Source of the DNA: Syntrophobacteraceae bacterium
GTDB taxonomy: Bacteria; Desulfobacterota; Syntrophobacteria; Syntrophobacterales; Syntrophobacteraceae
DNA: 44,174 bases
Direction of reading: 5' to 3'
Assembly: GCA_013314815.1 (NCBI GenBank)
Contig: JABUEY010000015.1
Span: 1 to 44,174, forward strand
Shown here: piece by piece, positions 7,839 to 16,934 of the stretch
Layout of the letters: every line of letters starts with the position of its first letter
How positions within the stretch are numbered: position 1 is the first letter of the stretch
Position numbers and translations under genes: made by a program
Notes under the pieces: model-generated
Database searches by the model: none
The model's input: only the letters and a program-made list of their open reading frames with translations
What the model was told of the DNA's origin: nothing

Positions 7839-9035
7839 TCAAACCAGTGCTCCAACGGCGGATTCCACGCGATCGAAACCCTCCTTGAGATCCTCCATGG
7901 ACAGTGCGTAGGACAGGCGGATGCACCTGTCTTCTCCAAAGGCGTTGCCGGGGACCACGGCAACATGAGCCTTCTCCATGAGATAATCGGCCAGGTCCAG
8001 GGAGTTTCGAACGACTCTGCCGCCCGTCTTCTTTCCGTAATATGTGCTGAAGTTGGGGAACACATAAAAGGCGCCGTCCGGGGCAGGGCAGCTGACCCCG
8101 GGTAGTGCCCGTATGCGTTCCAGCACATAGTCGCACCGCTTCTCAAAGACCTTGACCATTTCGTCCACGACTCCCTGGTCCTCACGCAGCGCCGTGACGC
8201 TGGCCCACTGGGAGATGGATGAAGGATTGCTTGTGGACTGCCCCTGGATCTTGGTCGCCGCACGCACGGCATCCGCATGCCCAACCAGGTAGCCGATGCG
8301 CCAGCCCGTCATGCAGTAACTCTTGCTCACCCCGTTGACAATGAAGGTCCGGTCTCTCAGCCTCTCTTCGGCCATGGCCATATTGACCCATTCCTGGTTC
8401 CTGAACAGGATCCGGTAGTAGATATCGTCGCATACGATCAGCAGGTCCTCGTGGGGAAGGAGAACCTCGGCAAGAGCGGCCAGTTCGTCCCTTCCGTAAT
8501 GGACTCCCGTGGGATTGGACGGGCTGTTCATGATAAACATACGGGTCTTCTTCGTGATGGCTTCTTCGAGTTTTCCGGGCGGAAGCTTGTAGCCGTTTGC
8601 CTCCGGGCAGGGCACCGTTATGGGCACTGCACCCGCCAGGCGAACCATGTCCGGGTAGGAAACCCAGTAAGGCGAAGGGATGACGACTTCATCTCCGGGA
8701 TCGAGAACGGCCTGAAACAGATTGTAGAGCGCATGCTTGCCGCCGCACGAGATCAGCACATTGTCCTGCTGGAAGGACAGGCCGTAGTCGGCCTGGATCG
8801 TCCCGCATACGGCATCCTTCAGTTCATCGATCCCGCCGACGGGAGTGTACCGGGTCCGTCCGTTCTTGATGCTTTCCACGGCCGCTTCCTGAATGTGATA
8901 CGGCGTGTCGAAATCCGGCTCCCCGACTCCGAAATTGATGACCTGGACTCCACACTGCTTCAGCGCCCTGGCCTTGGCATTGATCGTCAATGTCGCCGAT
9001 GGCTGGATCGCAGCCACCCTCTGTGCCAATCTCAT
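7839..9035 (-). CDS. Aspartate aminotransferase, class I PLP enzyme
   Basis: A 398-residue fold-type I aminotransferase of the AspC/AspB-Ib kind. The PLP-binding lysine is Lys238 in NGVSKSYCMTGWRIGY. Other family marks are FGVGEPDFDTP near the N-terminus, RTRYTPVGGI, NSPSNPTG for the cofactor Asn, and DDIYY for the pyridine-N Asp. It should interconvert aspartate and oxaloacetate with glutamate/2-oxoglutarate, and many members also accept aromatic keto acids. The ATG at 9035 is preferred over TTG at 9041, which would overlap truA. The ATG begins two bases after the truA stop, so the two genes are probably co-translated. Confidence 0.92.
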   Translation of the reverse strand: MRLAQRVAAIQPSATLTINAKARALKQCGVQVINFGVGEPDFDTPYHIQEAAVESIKNGRTRYTPVGGIDELKDAVCGTIQADYGLSFQQDNVLISCGGKHALYNLFQAVLDPGDEVVIPSPYWVSYPDMVRLAGAVPITVPCPEANGYKLPPGKLEEAITKKTRMFIMNSPSNPTGVHYGRDELAALAEVLLPHEDLLIVCDDIYYRILFRNQEWVNMAMAEERLRDRTFIVNGVSKSYCMTGWRIGYLVGHADAVRAATKIQGQSTSNPSSISQWASVTALREDQGVVDEMVKVFEKRCDYVLERIRALPGVSCPAPDGAFYVFPNFSTYYGKKTGGRVVRNSLDLADYLMEKAHVAVVPGNAFGEDRCIRLSYALSMEDLKEGFDRVESAVGALV

Positions 9036-9037
9036 CC

Positions 9038-9835
9038 TCAACCCTTTCTCATCGTCTGAATATGTTCATCCCCATCGTAGTGGACCGCAACCAGGAAAAG
9101 CCCATGAGCGGGAGCAGTCATTCCTGCCCGCTTCCGATCTCTGCCGGCGAGCACGGCTCTGAACTCCTCGGGAGTCCTCCTGCCGCTCCCCACCTCCACC
9201 AGAGTACCCACCATGTTCCTGACCATGTGCCTCAGGAAGCCGTTGGCCCTGAAAACAAACATCAGGCGATGTTCTCCGTTCTGCTCCAGGCTCGCCCGAT
9301 AGACGATGCGCTCAGTGGATTTCACGGAAGATCCGGCTGCCATGAAGGCCGCAAAATCATGCAGACCCGGCAGCAATTCGAGACATTCCATGATGGCGGA
9401 TGGACACAGAGGCCGGCTGATATGCCAGGAATAGTTTCGTTCCAGAGCCGAGGGCACGGGCCGGTTCAAGATATGGTATTCATATGTCTTGCTCGTCGCC
9501 GAAAATCGGGCGTGAAACGATTCGGGTGTTTCTTCAGCGTCTTTGACCACGATGTCAGGAGGCAGCAGGCTGTTGAGTCCCCGTTGAATTTCCTCCGCTC
9601 TCAGCCTCGTCCGGGCATAAAAATTGGCTACCTGCCCCCGGGCGTGGACTCCCGCATCGGTCCGGCCCGAGGCTCGAACCCCCACGGGGTTTCCCAGCAT
9701 GACTTCAAGGCGGGATTCGATGACTTCCTGTATGGAAAGAACCCCGTTTTGCCGCTGCCACCCATGGTACCGGCTTCCATCGTACTCCAGAACGAGCTTA
9801 AAATTCCTTCTTATCTGAATATCGTACCGGTTCAT
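9038..9835 (-). CDS. truA: tRNA pseudouridine(38-40) synthase
   Basis: A 265-residue TruA. The catalytic Asp60 is in the invariant ASGRTDAGVHARGQV loop, and the substrate-binding C-terminal half includes NGFLRHMVRNMVG, which is diagnostic of TruA. It isomerises uridines 38-40 of the tRNA anticodon stem. A ten-residue N-terminal extension (MNRYDIQIRR) precedes the usual start of the first strand (NFKLVLEYDG). It sits between argC and the aminotransferase gene, consistent with an operon. Confidence 0.96.
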   Translation of the reverse strand: MNRYDIQIRRNFKLVLEYDGSRYHGWQRQNGVLSIQEVIESRLEVMLGNPVGVRASGRTDAGVHARGQVANFYARTRLRAEEIQRGLNSLLPPDIVVKDAEETPESFHARFSATSKTYEYHILNRPVPSALERNYSWHISRPLCPSAIMECLELLPGLHDFAAFMAAGSSVKSTERIVYRASLEQNGEHRLMFVFRANGFLRHMVRNMVGTLVEVGSGRRTPEEFRAVLAGRDRKRAGMTAPAHGLFLVAVHYDGDEHIQTMRKG

Positions 9836-9963
9836 GTCTCTCCGGCTGCCGATCTAGCTGCCCGCAGGAACCCGGCATTTATGGGGCCGGCACAATCAAG
9901 AGGGTCTTCCTCGAATCGAGTGCCGGAGAACACCGTCCACGGGAATTGGTTCCAGGCCGTGGA

Positions 9964-10998
9964 TCAGGGCTGCCAGGGAGGGTCTTTGAGCCCTGCGTCC
10001 TCGGGCAGGCCGCTCATAAGATTCATATTACAGACAGCCTGACCGGACGCCCCTCTCGTCAGGTTGTCGATCACCGCAACGACGACCAGCCTCCCCGTGC
10101 GCCTGTCGACACGCCATCCGATATCACAATAGTTGCTGCCTCTCACCTGCAGGGTGGACGGCAGATCGCCGGTGCCGCAGAGCCTTATGAAGGGGGAATC
10201 CCGGTAGAAGCTTTCAAAGGCTCGATCCACGTCGGCAGGAGACACACCGTCCAGCAGGTTCAGGTAGACAGTGCTGAGAATCCCTCGACTCATGGGAACA
10301 AGATGGGGCGTGAATGAAACGGCGATCGCCTCCCCTGCCAGCAGGCTCAGCTCCTGCTCAATTTCAGGAGTATGCCGATGCTCGCCCACCTTGTAGGCCT
10401 TGAACCCGTCATTGACTTCACAGAAATGCACGGTCAAGGAAGTGCCCCTGCCCGCCCCGCTCACACCGGACTTGGAATCGGCAATGATCGAGTTCCGGTC
10501 CACCAGCCTGTTTGCAACCACGGGAGCCGCGGCCAGGATCACGCTTGTCGGGTAACAGCCGGGGTTCCCCACCAGGCGGGCATTCCTTATCCGTTCCCTG
10601 TAGAGTTCAGGCAGCCCGTAAACGGCCTGCGAAAGCAGACCGGGTGTCTGGTGAAGCTGGTACCACTTTTCATACACCCCGGCATCCCGGAAACGGTAAT
10701 CGGCACTCAGATCGACCACCTTGAGGCTTCGTTCGAGAAGCGCAGGGACTATGTCCATGGCCGCCTGGTGGGGCAGAGCGGTAAAGACGAGTTCCGCCTC
10801 GGCGGCAATGGCATCCGGGTCGGCTTCCTGAAAGGTCAACTGGCAGTGCCCTCTCAGAGCAGGGTAGAACTCGTCCATCCTCCTGCCCTTCTGTATCCTC
10901 GACGTAATCAGCGTGAGCTCCGCAGCCGGATGCCGGCACAGAATGCGGACGAGTTCGAAGCCCGTATATCCTGAAGCACCAACAATGGCCACACGCAT
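9964..10998 (-). CDS. argC: N-acetyl-gamma-glutamyl-phosphate reductase
   Basis: A 344-residue ArgC, third step of arginine synthesis (NADPH-dependent reduction of N-acetylglutamyl phosphate). The N-terminal Rossmann motif is VAIVGASGYTG, and the catalytic Cys148 lies in LVGNPGCYPTSV. The ATG at 10998 has AGAGGGAA at ideal spacing; a TTG 21 bases earlier gives a non-homologous extension. It lies downstream of rpsI with a gap of about 190 bp, and no other arginine gene is in the window. Confidence 0.97.
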   Translation of the reverse strand: MRVAIVGASGYTGFELVRILCRHPAAELTLITSRIQKGRRMDEFYPALRGHCQLTFQEADPDAIAAEAELVFTALPHQAAMDIVPALLERSLKVVDLSADYRFRDAGVYEKWYQLHQTPGLLSQAVYGLPELYRERIRNARLVGNPGCYPTSVILAAAPVVANRLVDRNSIIADSKSGVSGAGRGTSLTVHFCEVNDGFKAYKVGEHRHTPEIEQELSLLAGEAIAVSFTPHLVPMSRGILSTVYLNLLDGVSPADVDRAFESFYRDSPFIRLCGTGDLPSTLQVRGSNYCDIGWRVDRRTGRLVVVAVIDNLTRGASGQAVCNMNLMSGLPEDAGLKDPPWQP

Positions 10999-11189
10999 CG
11001 TATCTTCCCTCTCACTCAAAAAAACAAAGGGGTACCCGCCCTCGGCGCAGCACCCCTGTTATTCTCGACTCCCGATCATTCCGGCTTCGTCCCCTGCGGG
11101 AAACCTCATCCTGCCGGTTCCGCCAATGCAGTCAGCCCAAAGCCGTCATGTCCACATCCGGATAAATCCCAGGCCCATGTAATTCTCGG

Positions 11190-11582
11190 CTAACGTTTCG
11201 AATACTGGAAGCGGGCGCGAGCACTGCGGCGTCCGTATTTCTTCCTTTCCTTCACCCTGGAATCGCGGGTGAGAAAACCCGCCTTCTTGAGGACATCCCG
11301 GAATTCCGGGTTCAATTCCAAGAGTGCCCTGGAAATGCCGTGGCGGATTGCACCCGCCTGCCCTGATCCACCTCCGCCCTGGACATTCACGGAAATATCG
11401 AGTTTTCCGAAAGTGCCCGTCAGAACCAGCGGCTGGAATATCACCATCTTATTGGATTCACGATCAAGGTATTCTTCCGCGGGCCTTTTATTGATGACTA
11501 CGGCCCCGGTTCCCGGCTGAAGCCACACTCGTGCCACAGCGGTCTTTCGCTTACCTGTCGCATAAAAACGCTGCTCCGCCAT
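11190..11582 (-). CDS. rpsI: 30S ribosomal protein S9
   Basis: A 130-residue S9 with family hallmarks: [15 protein letters not shown] at the N-terminus, [19 protein letters not shown] in the middle, and the basic tail [16 protein letters not shown] whose final Lys-Arg reaches the P-site tRNA. The ATG at 11582 follows AGGAG. It is second gene after rplM with a 39-bp gap, the near-universal rplM-rpsI pair. Confidence 0.99.
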   Translation of the reverse strand: MAEQRFYATGKRKTAVARVWLQPGTGAVVINKRPAEEYLDRESNKMVIFQPLVLTGTFGKLDISVNVQGGGGSGQAGAIRHGISRALLELNPEFRDVLKKAGFLTRDSRVKERKKYGRRSARARFQYSKR

Positions 11583-11621
11583 CACCTGCTTCTCCTCGCT
11601 CTCCCTGCTTACCTGCTCAGA

Positions 11622-12050
11622 CTAAAACACTGCCGGCACGGGCTGCTGAGCCTCGTGGGGATGGTTGGCCCCAGTATAGATTTTCAGCTTTTTCAAAAGC
11701 TTGCGTCCAAGACGATTTTTGGGCAACATTCCCCACACGGCAAGGCGGATCATCCTTTCGGGATTCTCGATGTTCATCTTGCGCGCCGTGGTGGCCTTGA
11801 CTCCCCCCATATAACCGCTGTGTCGGTAATAGACCTTCTGATCCCACTTGTTGCCCGTCAACTTGACTTTTTCGGCGTTGACGACCACTACAAAACTGCC
11901 CATGTCCACGTGAGGTGTGAAGTGAGGCAGATGCTTCCCTCGCAGCTGTACGGCAATCCGGCCGGCCAGTCGGCCAAGAACCTGGTTTTCGGCGTCCACC
12001 AGAATCCAGTTGCGCTGGTTCGCTTCAAATTTTGCGCTGCTCGTTTTCAT
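11622..12050 (-). CDS. rplM: 50S ribosomal protein L13
   Basis: A 142-residue L13: [19 protein letters not shown] at the N-terminus, the central [12 protein letters not shown], and the closing [20 protein letters not shown]. The length is normal for the family. First gene of the rplM-rpsI operon, driven by a near-consensus promoter about 45 bp before the start codon. Confidence 0.99.
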   Translation of the reverse strand: MKTSSAKFEANQRNWILVDAENQVLGRLAGRIAVQLRGKHLPHFTPHVDMGSFVVVVNAEKVKLTGNKWDQKVYYRHSGYMGGVKATTARKMNIENPERMIRLAVWGMLPKNRLGRKLLKKLKIYTGANHPHEAQQPVPAVF

Positions 12051-12094
12051 TGATCGCTCTCCAAAGCTGAGAAATATCGAACCTGAAGCGTGGA

Positions 12095-12123
12095 TTTATA
12101 AAGTATCGTCCTGCTCTTGTCAA
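12095..12123 (-). promoter_or_regulatory. Strong sigma-70 promoter of rplM-rpsI
   Basis: On the minus strand, a perfect TTGACA (12118-12123) and TATAAA (12095-12100) are spaced exactly 17 bp, reading toward rplM. This is the best promoter match I found in the window and fits a highly expressed ribosomal operon. Confidence 0.85.
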
Positions 12124-12228
12124 GCAACTTCTTCGGGCATTTCTTCCAGCGGTCCACCTGGAGATGCCTCGTTCCGGCTCCTCGACCCCATCCGCCGAGA
12201 ATCGCTCCCCGGCCGGACGCCGGAACGT

Positions 12229-14556
12229 CTACGGCAGGCCCCGCGCTCCGCTCCCGCTTCCCGTGCCGAAGCTGCCGACGACGTTGCCGAGCCCCAGGAG
12301 GTTGAGGGAGACGATCACCCTGTTGTCGCCGGATTCCCTCTCGTAAGCCACGCCGATCGACCAGCAGCCATGAAGGTACCTGAACCCGTATCCCTGTTTA
12401 TACATTTCACCCTGGTCAAAGGAATAGTCATGATAGGTGCTCAGATACAGGTTGGGAAGAGTCTTCATGATCAACTGCGTGGTGAGCTCGTTGACGGGCT
12501 GACCTTTACGGTACTGGTAATCGAGTATAAGGGCGTGCCCTCTGCCGCTGTCCAGAGTAAGCAGGAAGTCCTGGCGATGGTCGTTGGGCGAATCGGAATA
12601 GAGATTGGAATCGTAGGATAGAGTGATATAGCGTTTAGGCATGATGTCCAGCCTCATCCCCACGGACGTGAATCCCTGTTCCTCCCCGAATTCAAACAGG
12701 CTGTCGCGCTTTGGAGGATCTTCGAGGTTGAACAGCTGGAAGATCTGAAGCCTTGCCAGTTCCCTGTAATACGTGGCCAGGTTTCCCTCCCTGTCCCTGC
12801 GGTTCTCCTTTGCAGTGAGGAAGGTTGAAAAGCCGTAACGCAGTTGATGCCGGGCCTGGTTCTCGTCCAGCCTGTCAAAAAGGGGCAGTTCCCCCTGGAT
12901 GGGCTCCGGTACGTACACATATCGGACTTCCGGGCGGATGGCGTGCTCCACAGCCACATAGTCCCCGAAATCCACGGGATACACCCGGTTCAACCGGGTG
13001 CTCAAATCCAGCCGCACGTCCGAAAACAACCTGCTTTGCATCTGGTCATGCGAATCGGACTGCCAGTCCACGTAATAGGAAGTGGACCTCAGGCCGAGTG
13101 AAGGTTCGAAGTCGAGGTAGTTCTGCCAGTGCATCGGGTAATAGACACGCGGGTAGAGATCCAGGCGGCCTCCTCGGTCCCCTTCCTTTCTCCAGTAGTT
13201 GACAACCGAACTCTGCCACGAATAATAAAGCGGCGTGTTTTCGATATGGTTGGGGAGACTGACGAAGGAAAGAGCGGGAAGCCTCTGCAGCGTGAATTCG
13301 TCGATGGATGTATCGAGCTGCTGCCAGTAGCGGGTATCCAGGCTGAGGAGAGTCGATTCCCAGCGTTTTTCGAGGTAAATGCTCGATTCGCGTGTGAGCG
13401 ATGTGTAGTCGTCCAGAATGCCCCGTCCGAACACATCCCGGAATACCGCGTTCGAACTGTCGAAGGACACCGACCCGCTGGTAAACTCACGCAGAAAATT
13501 TCGGTCGCTCACAAAATCCAGGTTGATCTTGCCTTCAATCTCGTAAGGCAGCTCGATCGAGTGCCTGGCTCGAAGCCAGTACCTGTCTTCGGTCTGAAAC
13601 GGGTACCCTTTTCTCTCCAGGAAGGACTTGTCTGCGTTGTCATGAAGGTAATTGAACTGCCAGACTCCCTCCCCCCATGTCCTGTTGGAAATCCGGTACT
13701 CGATGCCGCTCATGAATCCCCGTTTTTCCAGGTACCGTCCATAGAACGTGGCATCCATGTCTTCACGCATGGCCCAATAGAAGGGAACCTCCACATCGAA
13801 TCCACTCAGGTCGGAATACCCCCCCCAGGGAATCAGGAATCCAGTCCTTCTTTTCTGTTCGACGGGCAGTACCGCGAGGGGAGAATACAAGACAGGCACA
13901 TTGCGAACCCAGAACGAGGAATGGGATGCCCAGGCGACACCTTCCAGGTCCACCTTCATTTCATCGAAGCGAACCTTCCAGTCCGGCTGTTCCGGGTCGC
14001 AACCCGTAAGGTAACCCTCTTTCAAGGTGTACTGAGCAGGCCCCACCTTGGCGAGATAACGACTTTGAGCATAGAGCTGATTTTCGGCGAAATAGACTGT
14101 GCCGCCATCCACCCATCCCGTTTCCTTGTCAAGGTTCCAGATGACATGGTCGCCTTTGAGCCAGTTCTTCCCGAACTGAATCACCACGCCGCCCCTCAGC
14201 TCAGCCTGCCTCTTCTCCATATCCACGCGCGCCCAGTCCGCCCGGATCAGACGATCCATCGAGGACACCCTCACATTGCCTTCGGCCTCGTAAGTATCGT
14301 TTGCCTGATCATAAGAGATGCTGGCAGCCTCGATTTTCCATGTGCCCTGCAAGGCCCCCATGAGGGTATCTCTTTCGAGACCGAAGGTCGAGACGCTTTG
14401 AGCATTCGCCTTTGCGGCCTGCGCCAGGGCGCAAAGGACAAGCAGGGCGCAAACCCGGAAAACCAACTTCGAACCTCGGCACATTCTCGGAAGACGCTTA
14501 CGGGCCATCGTGTTCCAGACTCTGTCACCGATTGGATGCATCAGAAAAAGGGTCAT
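12229..14556 (-). CDS. lptD: LPS-assembly outer membrane protein LptD
   Basis: A 775-residue LptD (E. coli 784), the barrel that with LptE inserts lipopolysaccharide in the outer leaflet. The N-terminus carries a Sec signal (basic stretch, then LVFRVCALLVLCALAQAAKA), followed by the LptA-like beta-jellyroll domain (ISYDQANDTYEAEGNVRV) and a long amphipathic beta-barrel rich in YWQQ, WLRAR and RYVYVPEP patterns. Single cysteines at 186 (LTGCDPEQPDW) and 731 (YLHGCWSIGV) sit where the inter-domain disulfides are expected, giving one pair rather than two. The annotated ATG overlaps the folC stop (TGATG); an ATG at 14508 would give a shorter signal peptide and is equally possible. Confidence 0.93.
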   Translation of the reverse strand: MTLFLMHPIGDRVWNTMARKRLPRMCRGSKLVFRVCALLVLCALAQAAKANAQSVSTFGLERDTLMGALQGTWKIEAASISYDQANDTYEAEGNVRVSSMDRLIRADWARVDMEKRQAELRGGVVIQFGKNWLKGDHVIWNLDKETGWVDGGTVYFAENQLYAQSRYLAKVGPAQYTLKEGYLTGCDPEQPDWKVRFDEMKVDLEGVAWASHSSFWVRNVPVLYSPLAVLPVEQKRRTGFLIPWGGYSDLSGFDVEVPFYWAMREDMDATFYGRYLEKRGFMSGIEYRISNRTWGEGVWQFNYLHDNADKSFLERKGYPFQTEDRYWLRARHSIELPYEIEGKINLDFVSDRNFLREFTSGSVSFDSSNAVFRDVFGRGILDDYTSLTRESSIYLEKRWESTLLSLDTRYWQQLDTSIDEFTLQRLPALSFVSLPNHIENTPLYYSWQSSVVNYWRKEGDRGGRLDLYPRVYYPMHWQNYLDFEPSLGLRSTSYYVDWQSDSHDQMQSRLFSDVRLDLSTRLNRVYPVDFGDYVAVEHAIRPEVRYVYVPEPIQGELPLFDRLDENQARHQLRYGFSTFLTAKENRRDREGNLATYYRELARLQIFQLFNLEDPPKRDSLFEFGEEQGFTSVGMRLDIMPKRYITLSYDSNLYSDSPNDHRQDFLLTLDSGRGHALILDYQYRKGQPVNELTTQLIMKTLPNLYLSTYHDYSFDQGEMYKQGYGFRYLHGCWSIGVAYERESGDNRVIVSLNLLGLGNVVGSFGTGSGSGARGLP

Positions 14557-15848
14557 CAGGCAACGGGTTCCCCAAAGATCTCTTTCACCTCACCCGCAAA
14601 GTACAGGGAACCCGTAATGCAGATGAGATCGTCCGGGCCGGCAAAATGCCTGGCCTGATGAATCGCCGAGGCTGGGTCCGGTATGACGTAATGCTTCTGA
14701 ATGTAGGGTCTGGCCATCCTGCGAAGGAAATCGGGATTCGCCGCACGGGCATAGCGGGGTTGAGTAAAAATGGCCGTTTCCGCCATGGGGAGCAGGCGCC
14801 TGAACATACCGCGAATGTCCTTGTCTGCCATTACCCCGATTACGAGGTGAAGCCTGTCATAGGAGAAACACTGCCGCAGCGCTTCGCGCAGGGATTCCGC
14901 GCCCTGGGGGTTGTGAGCTCCATCGAGTACCACCAGTGGGTTTTTTTCGAGAACCTCGAGGCGCGCCGGCCATTTTACTTTTTCGAGCCCTTTCCTCACA
15001 GCGTCGTGGCGAATAGACAGCTCCCCCTGGATTTCCAGCACCTCGAGACAGGCCAGCGCCACTGAAGCGTTGCTGTACTGGTGAAGACCAGCGAGGTTGA
15101 GACGGAGCGAAGACCAGTGGTTCCTCAGTCCCCGGTATTGAAACCTTCCTCCACGTTCACGCCTGCAATGGAAATCCGCTCCCAGGCGCAGGAGGGAAGA
15201 CTCCCGCATCAGGCACGTGGTTTTTAGGATCCCCTGCACCAGGGGCTGACGGGCCGCCGTTACAACCGGAATCCCGCGCTTGATGATCCCCGCCTTTTCA
15301 CGGGCGATGGACGCAAGCGTCGCACCGAGGAATTCCTGGTGATCGAAGGAAACGTTGGTGATCGCCGACACCCGAGGGGTAATGACGTTTGTCGCATCCA
15401 GCCGGCCTCCCATACCGGTTTCGACGATCGCCCAGTCGACGTTTTCCTCCGCAAAGTAGAGGAATGCCATCGCGGTGACCATTTCAAAGAACGTGGGAGG
15501 CTCCCGGTCATTCAAACACTCGCGGATCTGCTCGAACACCGCCAGAATGCGCTCCGCGGAAACCTCCTCATCGTTTAACCTGAATCTCTCGGTGAAACGC
15601 ACCAGGTGCGGTGAAGTGTAAAGCCCGACACGCAAACCGTGCCGAGAGAGTATACTGCAGAGTGTGGCCGCAGTGGAACCCTTGCCGTTGGTACCGGCTA
15701 TGTGTATGCATCGCAGCTTCTTATGAGGATTTCCCAGGCGGGCCAGGATGTTTTCCGTGCTGTTCAGTCCGAACTTAATGCCGTACTTTTGCAGTCCGTA
15801 AAGGTAGTCGACTGAACTTTGGTAACCTGCCGGAAGGGTATCCTGCAT
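14556..15848 (-). CDS. folC: Bifunctional dihydrofolate/folylpolyglutamate synthase
   Basis: A 430-residue Mur-ligase-family enzyme that ligates glutamate to dihydropteroate and folates using ATP. It has the P-loop HIAGTNGKGSTAA, the substrate loop TSPHLVRFTERF, VETGMGGRLDATNV and the C-terminal VVLDGAHNPQG. The ATG at 15848 has AGAGGA upstream and gives the normal N-terminus; an earlier in-frame start adds 16 unrelated residues. Its stop overlaps the lptD start by one base, so the two unrelated functions are translationally coupled. Confidence 0.95.
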   Translation of the reverse strand: MQDTLPAGYQSSVDYLYGLQKYGIKFGLNSTENILARLGNPHKKLRCIHIAGTNGKGSTAATLCSILSRHGLRVGLYTSPHLVRFTERFRLNDEEVSAERILAVFEQIRECLNDREPPTFFEMVTAMAFLYFAEENVDWAIVETGMGGRLDATNVITPRVSAITNVSFDHQEFLGATLASIAREKAGIIKRGIPVVTAARQPLVQGILKTTCLMRESSLLRLGADFHCRRERGGRFQYRGLRNHWSSLRLNLAGLHQYSNASVALACLEVLEIQGELSIRHDAVRKGLEKVKWPARLEVLEKNPLVVLDGAHNPQGAESLREALRQCFSYDRLHLVIGVMADKDIRGMFRRLLPMAETAIFTQPRYARAANPDFLRRMARPYIQKHYVIPDPASAIHQARHFAGPDDLICITGSLYFAGEVKEIFGEPVA

Positions 15849-16282
15849 ATTCGGGCATCCTCTGGCCCGTACGGGCCGCCAAACGGAGAACATCATCCTT
15901 TTATCACAGCACTCTTATTACCACAGTTCCAAAACATTCTAAATGGTGATTATGCCCCTGCCACCCCGACGGTTTGCAGGCTGCTGAAGCCCCGGTTCTC
16001 CGATGCTCCGTTTCAAAATAATTTGAAATACTCTCAAGCCTTTGTTAGTGATAAACTAATTGCCTTCCTTTGCAGGGCCGGGAGGCTGGGCGTGTTCAAT
16101 CCTGGACACTCCACGAATGTGGTGGGCAGGAAATCGCTGACTTGCCGGTATGCAGGTCGAGACGCTCACTCATCGATTCTGAAGAATGCGGTCTGGAAGC
16201 GGTCCCCGATGAAATCGCGTCGTGCACCGTATTCCCGGAAACGGGGGAAAATCCACTCTGAAGGAATGTGAAAGAAAGTTCA
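15849..16282. other. Divergent intergenic region between folC and GAF genes
   Basis: No gene seen. It contains the inverted repeat at 16011-16028 and a small dyad TTAGT-GATAA-ACTAA at 16045-16059, in a local AT-rich patch. Confidence 0.45.
16011..16028. promoter_or_regulatory. TTTCAAA-N4-TTTGAAA inverted repeat
   Basis: Perfect 7-bp arms (16011-16017 and 16022-16028) around ATAA, in the divergent folC/GAF region. The dyad and AT-rich context suggest a regulator binding site; there is no direct evidence of function. Confidence 0.4.
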
Positions 16283-16891
16283 ATGACCATAAGCAATACC
16301 TGCATTTCCATTAAGGCGGCTCAACCCAAGCAGGGGGACCCCGGCAAGGACCTGTCACTGATTTATGAACTGAGTAATTTTCTTTCTGCATCGCTCAGCC
16401 TCAAGGAGATGCTTGACGGAGCCATCTGGAAGGTGCTCAAGCATTTTGACCTGGATGCGGGCCGGATCTATCTCATGCACGAAAGCGGCAGTTTTTTCAC
16501 TCTTGCCGCCGCTATCGGCACGGATCCTCAGGGCCTGGAAAAAATCAGGGCAAACGAAGGCTTCACGGGGAAGGCGGTCCGAACCCGGGCATTCATTGCC
16601 CAGCATGTTTCGGAACTGGAAGACCAGGACAGGATGTGCTTTCTTTCGCGGAAAGGATTCAATATCGTCATATGCATTCCCCTGATCGTGATGGATAAGA
16701 TCATCGGAGTGATGAATCTGGCTGTAAACAGGGAAATCGACCTCGATCAGCAGGAGATCGACCTTTTCATTGCCATCGCCAACCAGGTGGCTCTGGCAGC
16801 CAGCCATGCCATTCTTCAGGGGGAAGTGGAAAAGAAAGAGAAGACCATCGAGTTCTTCCGAAACCAATTTCAGAAGACCTTGAGGGCTTAG
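16283..16891 (+). CDS. Stand-alone GAF-domain protein
   Basis: A 202-residue protein consisting of one GAF domain with short flanks: an entry helix LIYELSNFLSASLSLKEML, the core (GRIYLMHESGSFFTLAAAIG, GFTGKAVRT, VICIPLIVMDKIIGVMNLAV), an exit helix (LFIAIANQVALAASHAI) and a C-terminal coiled-coil-like tail (EVEKKEKTIEFFRNQFQ). Such domains bind small ligands or sense redox state, but no effector domain is fused, so the output is unknown. GTG at 16268 is an alternative start with AAGGA rather close to it; I prefer the ATG without strong evidence. Confidence 0.82.
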   Translation: MTISNTCISIKAAQPKQGDPGKDLSLIYELSNFLSASLSLKEMLDGAIWKVLKHFDLDAGRIYLMHESGSFFTLAAAIGTDPQGLEKIRANEGFTGKAVRTRAFIAQHVSELEDQDRMCFLSRKGFNIVICIPLIVMDKIIGVMNLAVNREIDLDQQEIDLFIAIANQVALAASHAILQGEVEKKEKTIEFFRNQFQKTLRA

Positions 16892-16934
16892 CAGTCGGTG
16901 ACGGCACGTGTTCTGCGGTTTTCTCCAGCAACGT

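Noticed and set aside
13129-14658. A 509-codon open frame on the + strand
   Set aside because: Antisense to lptD, whose domains and cysteines are clear. No recognisable domain in the + frame.
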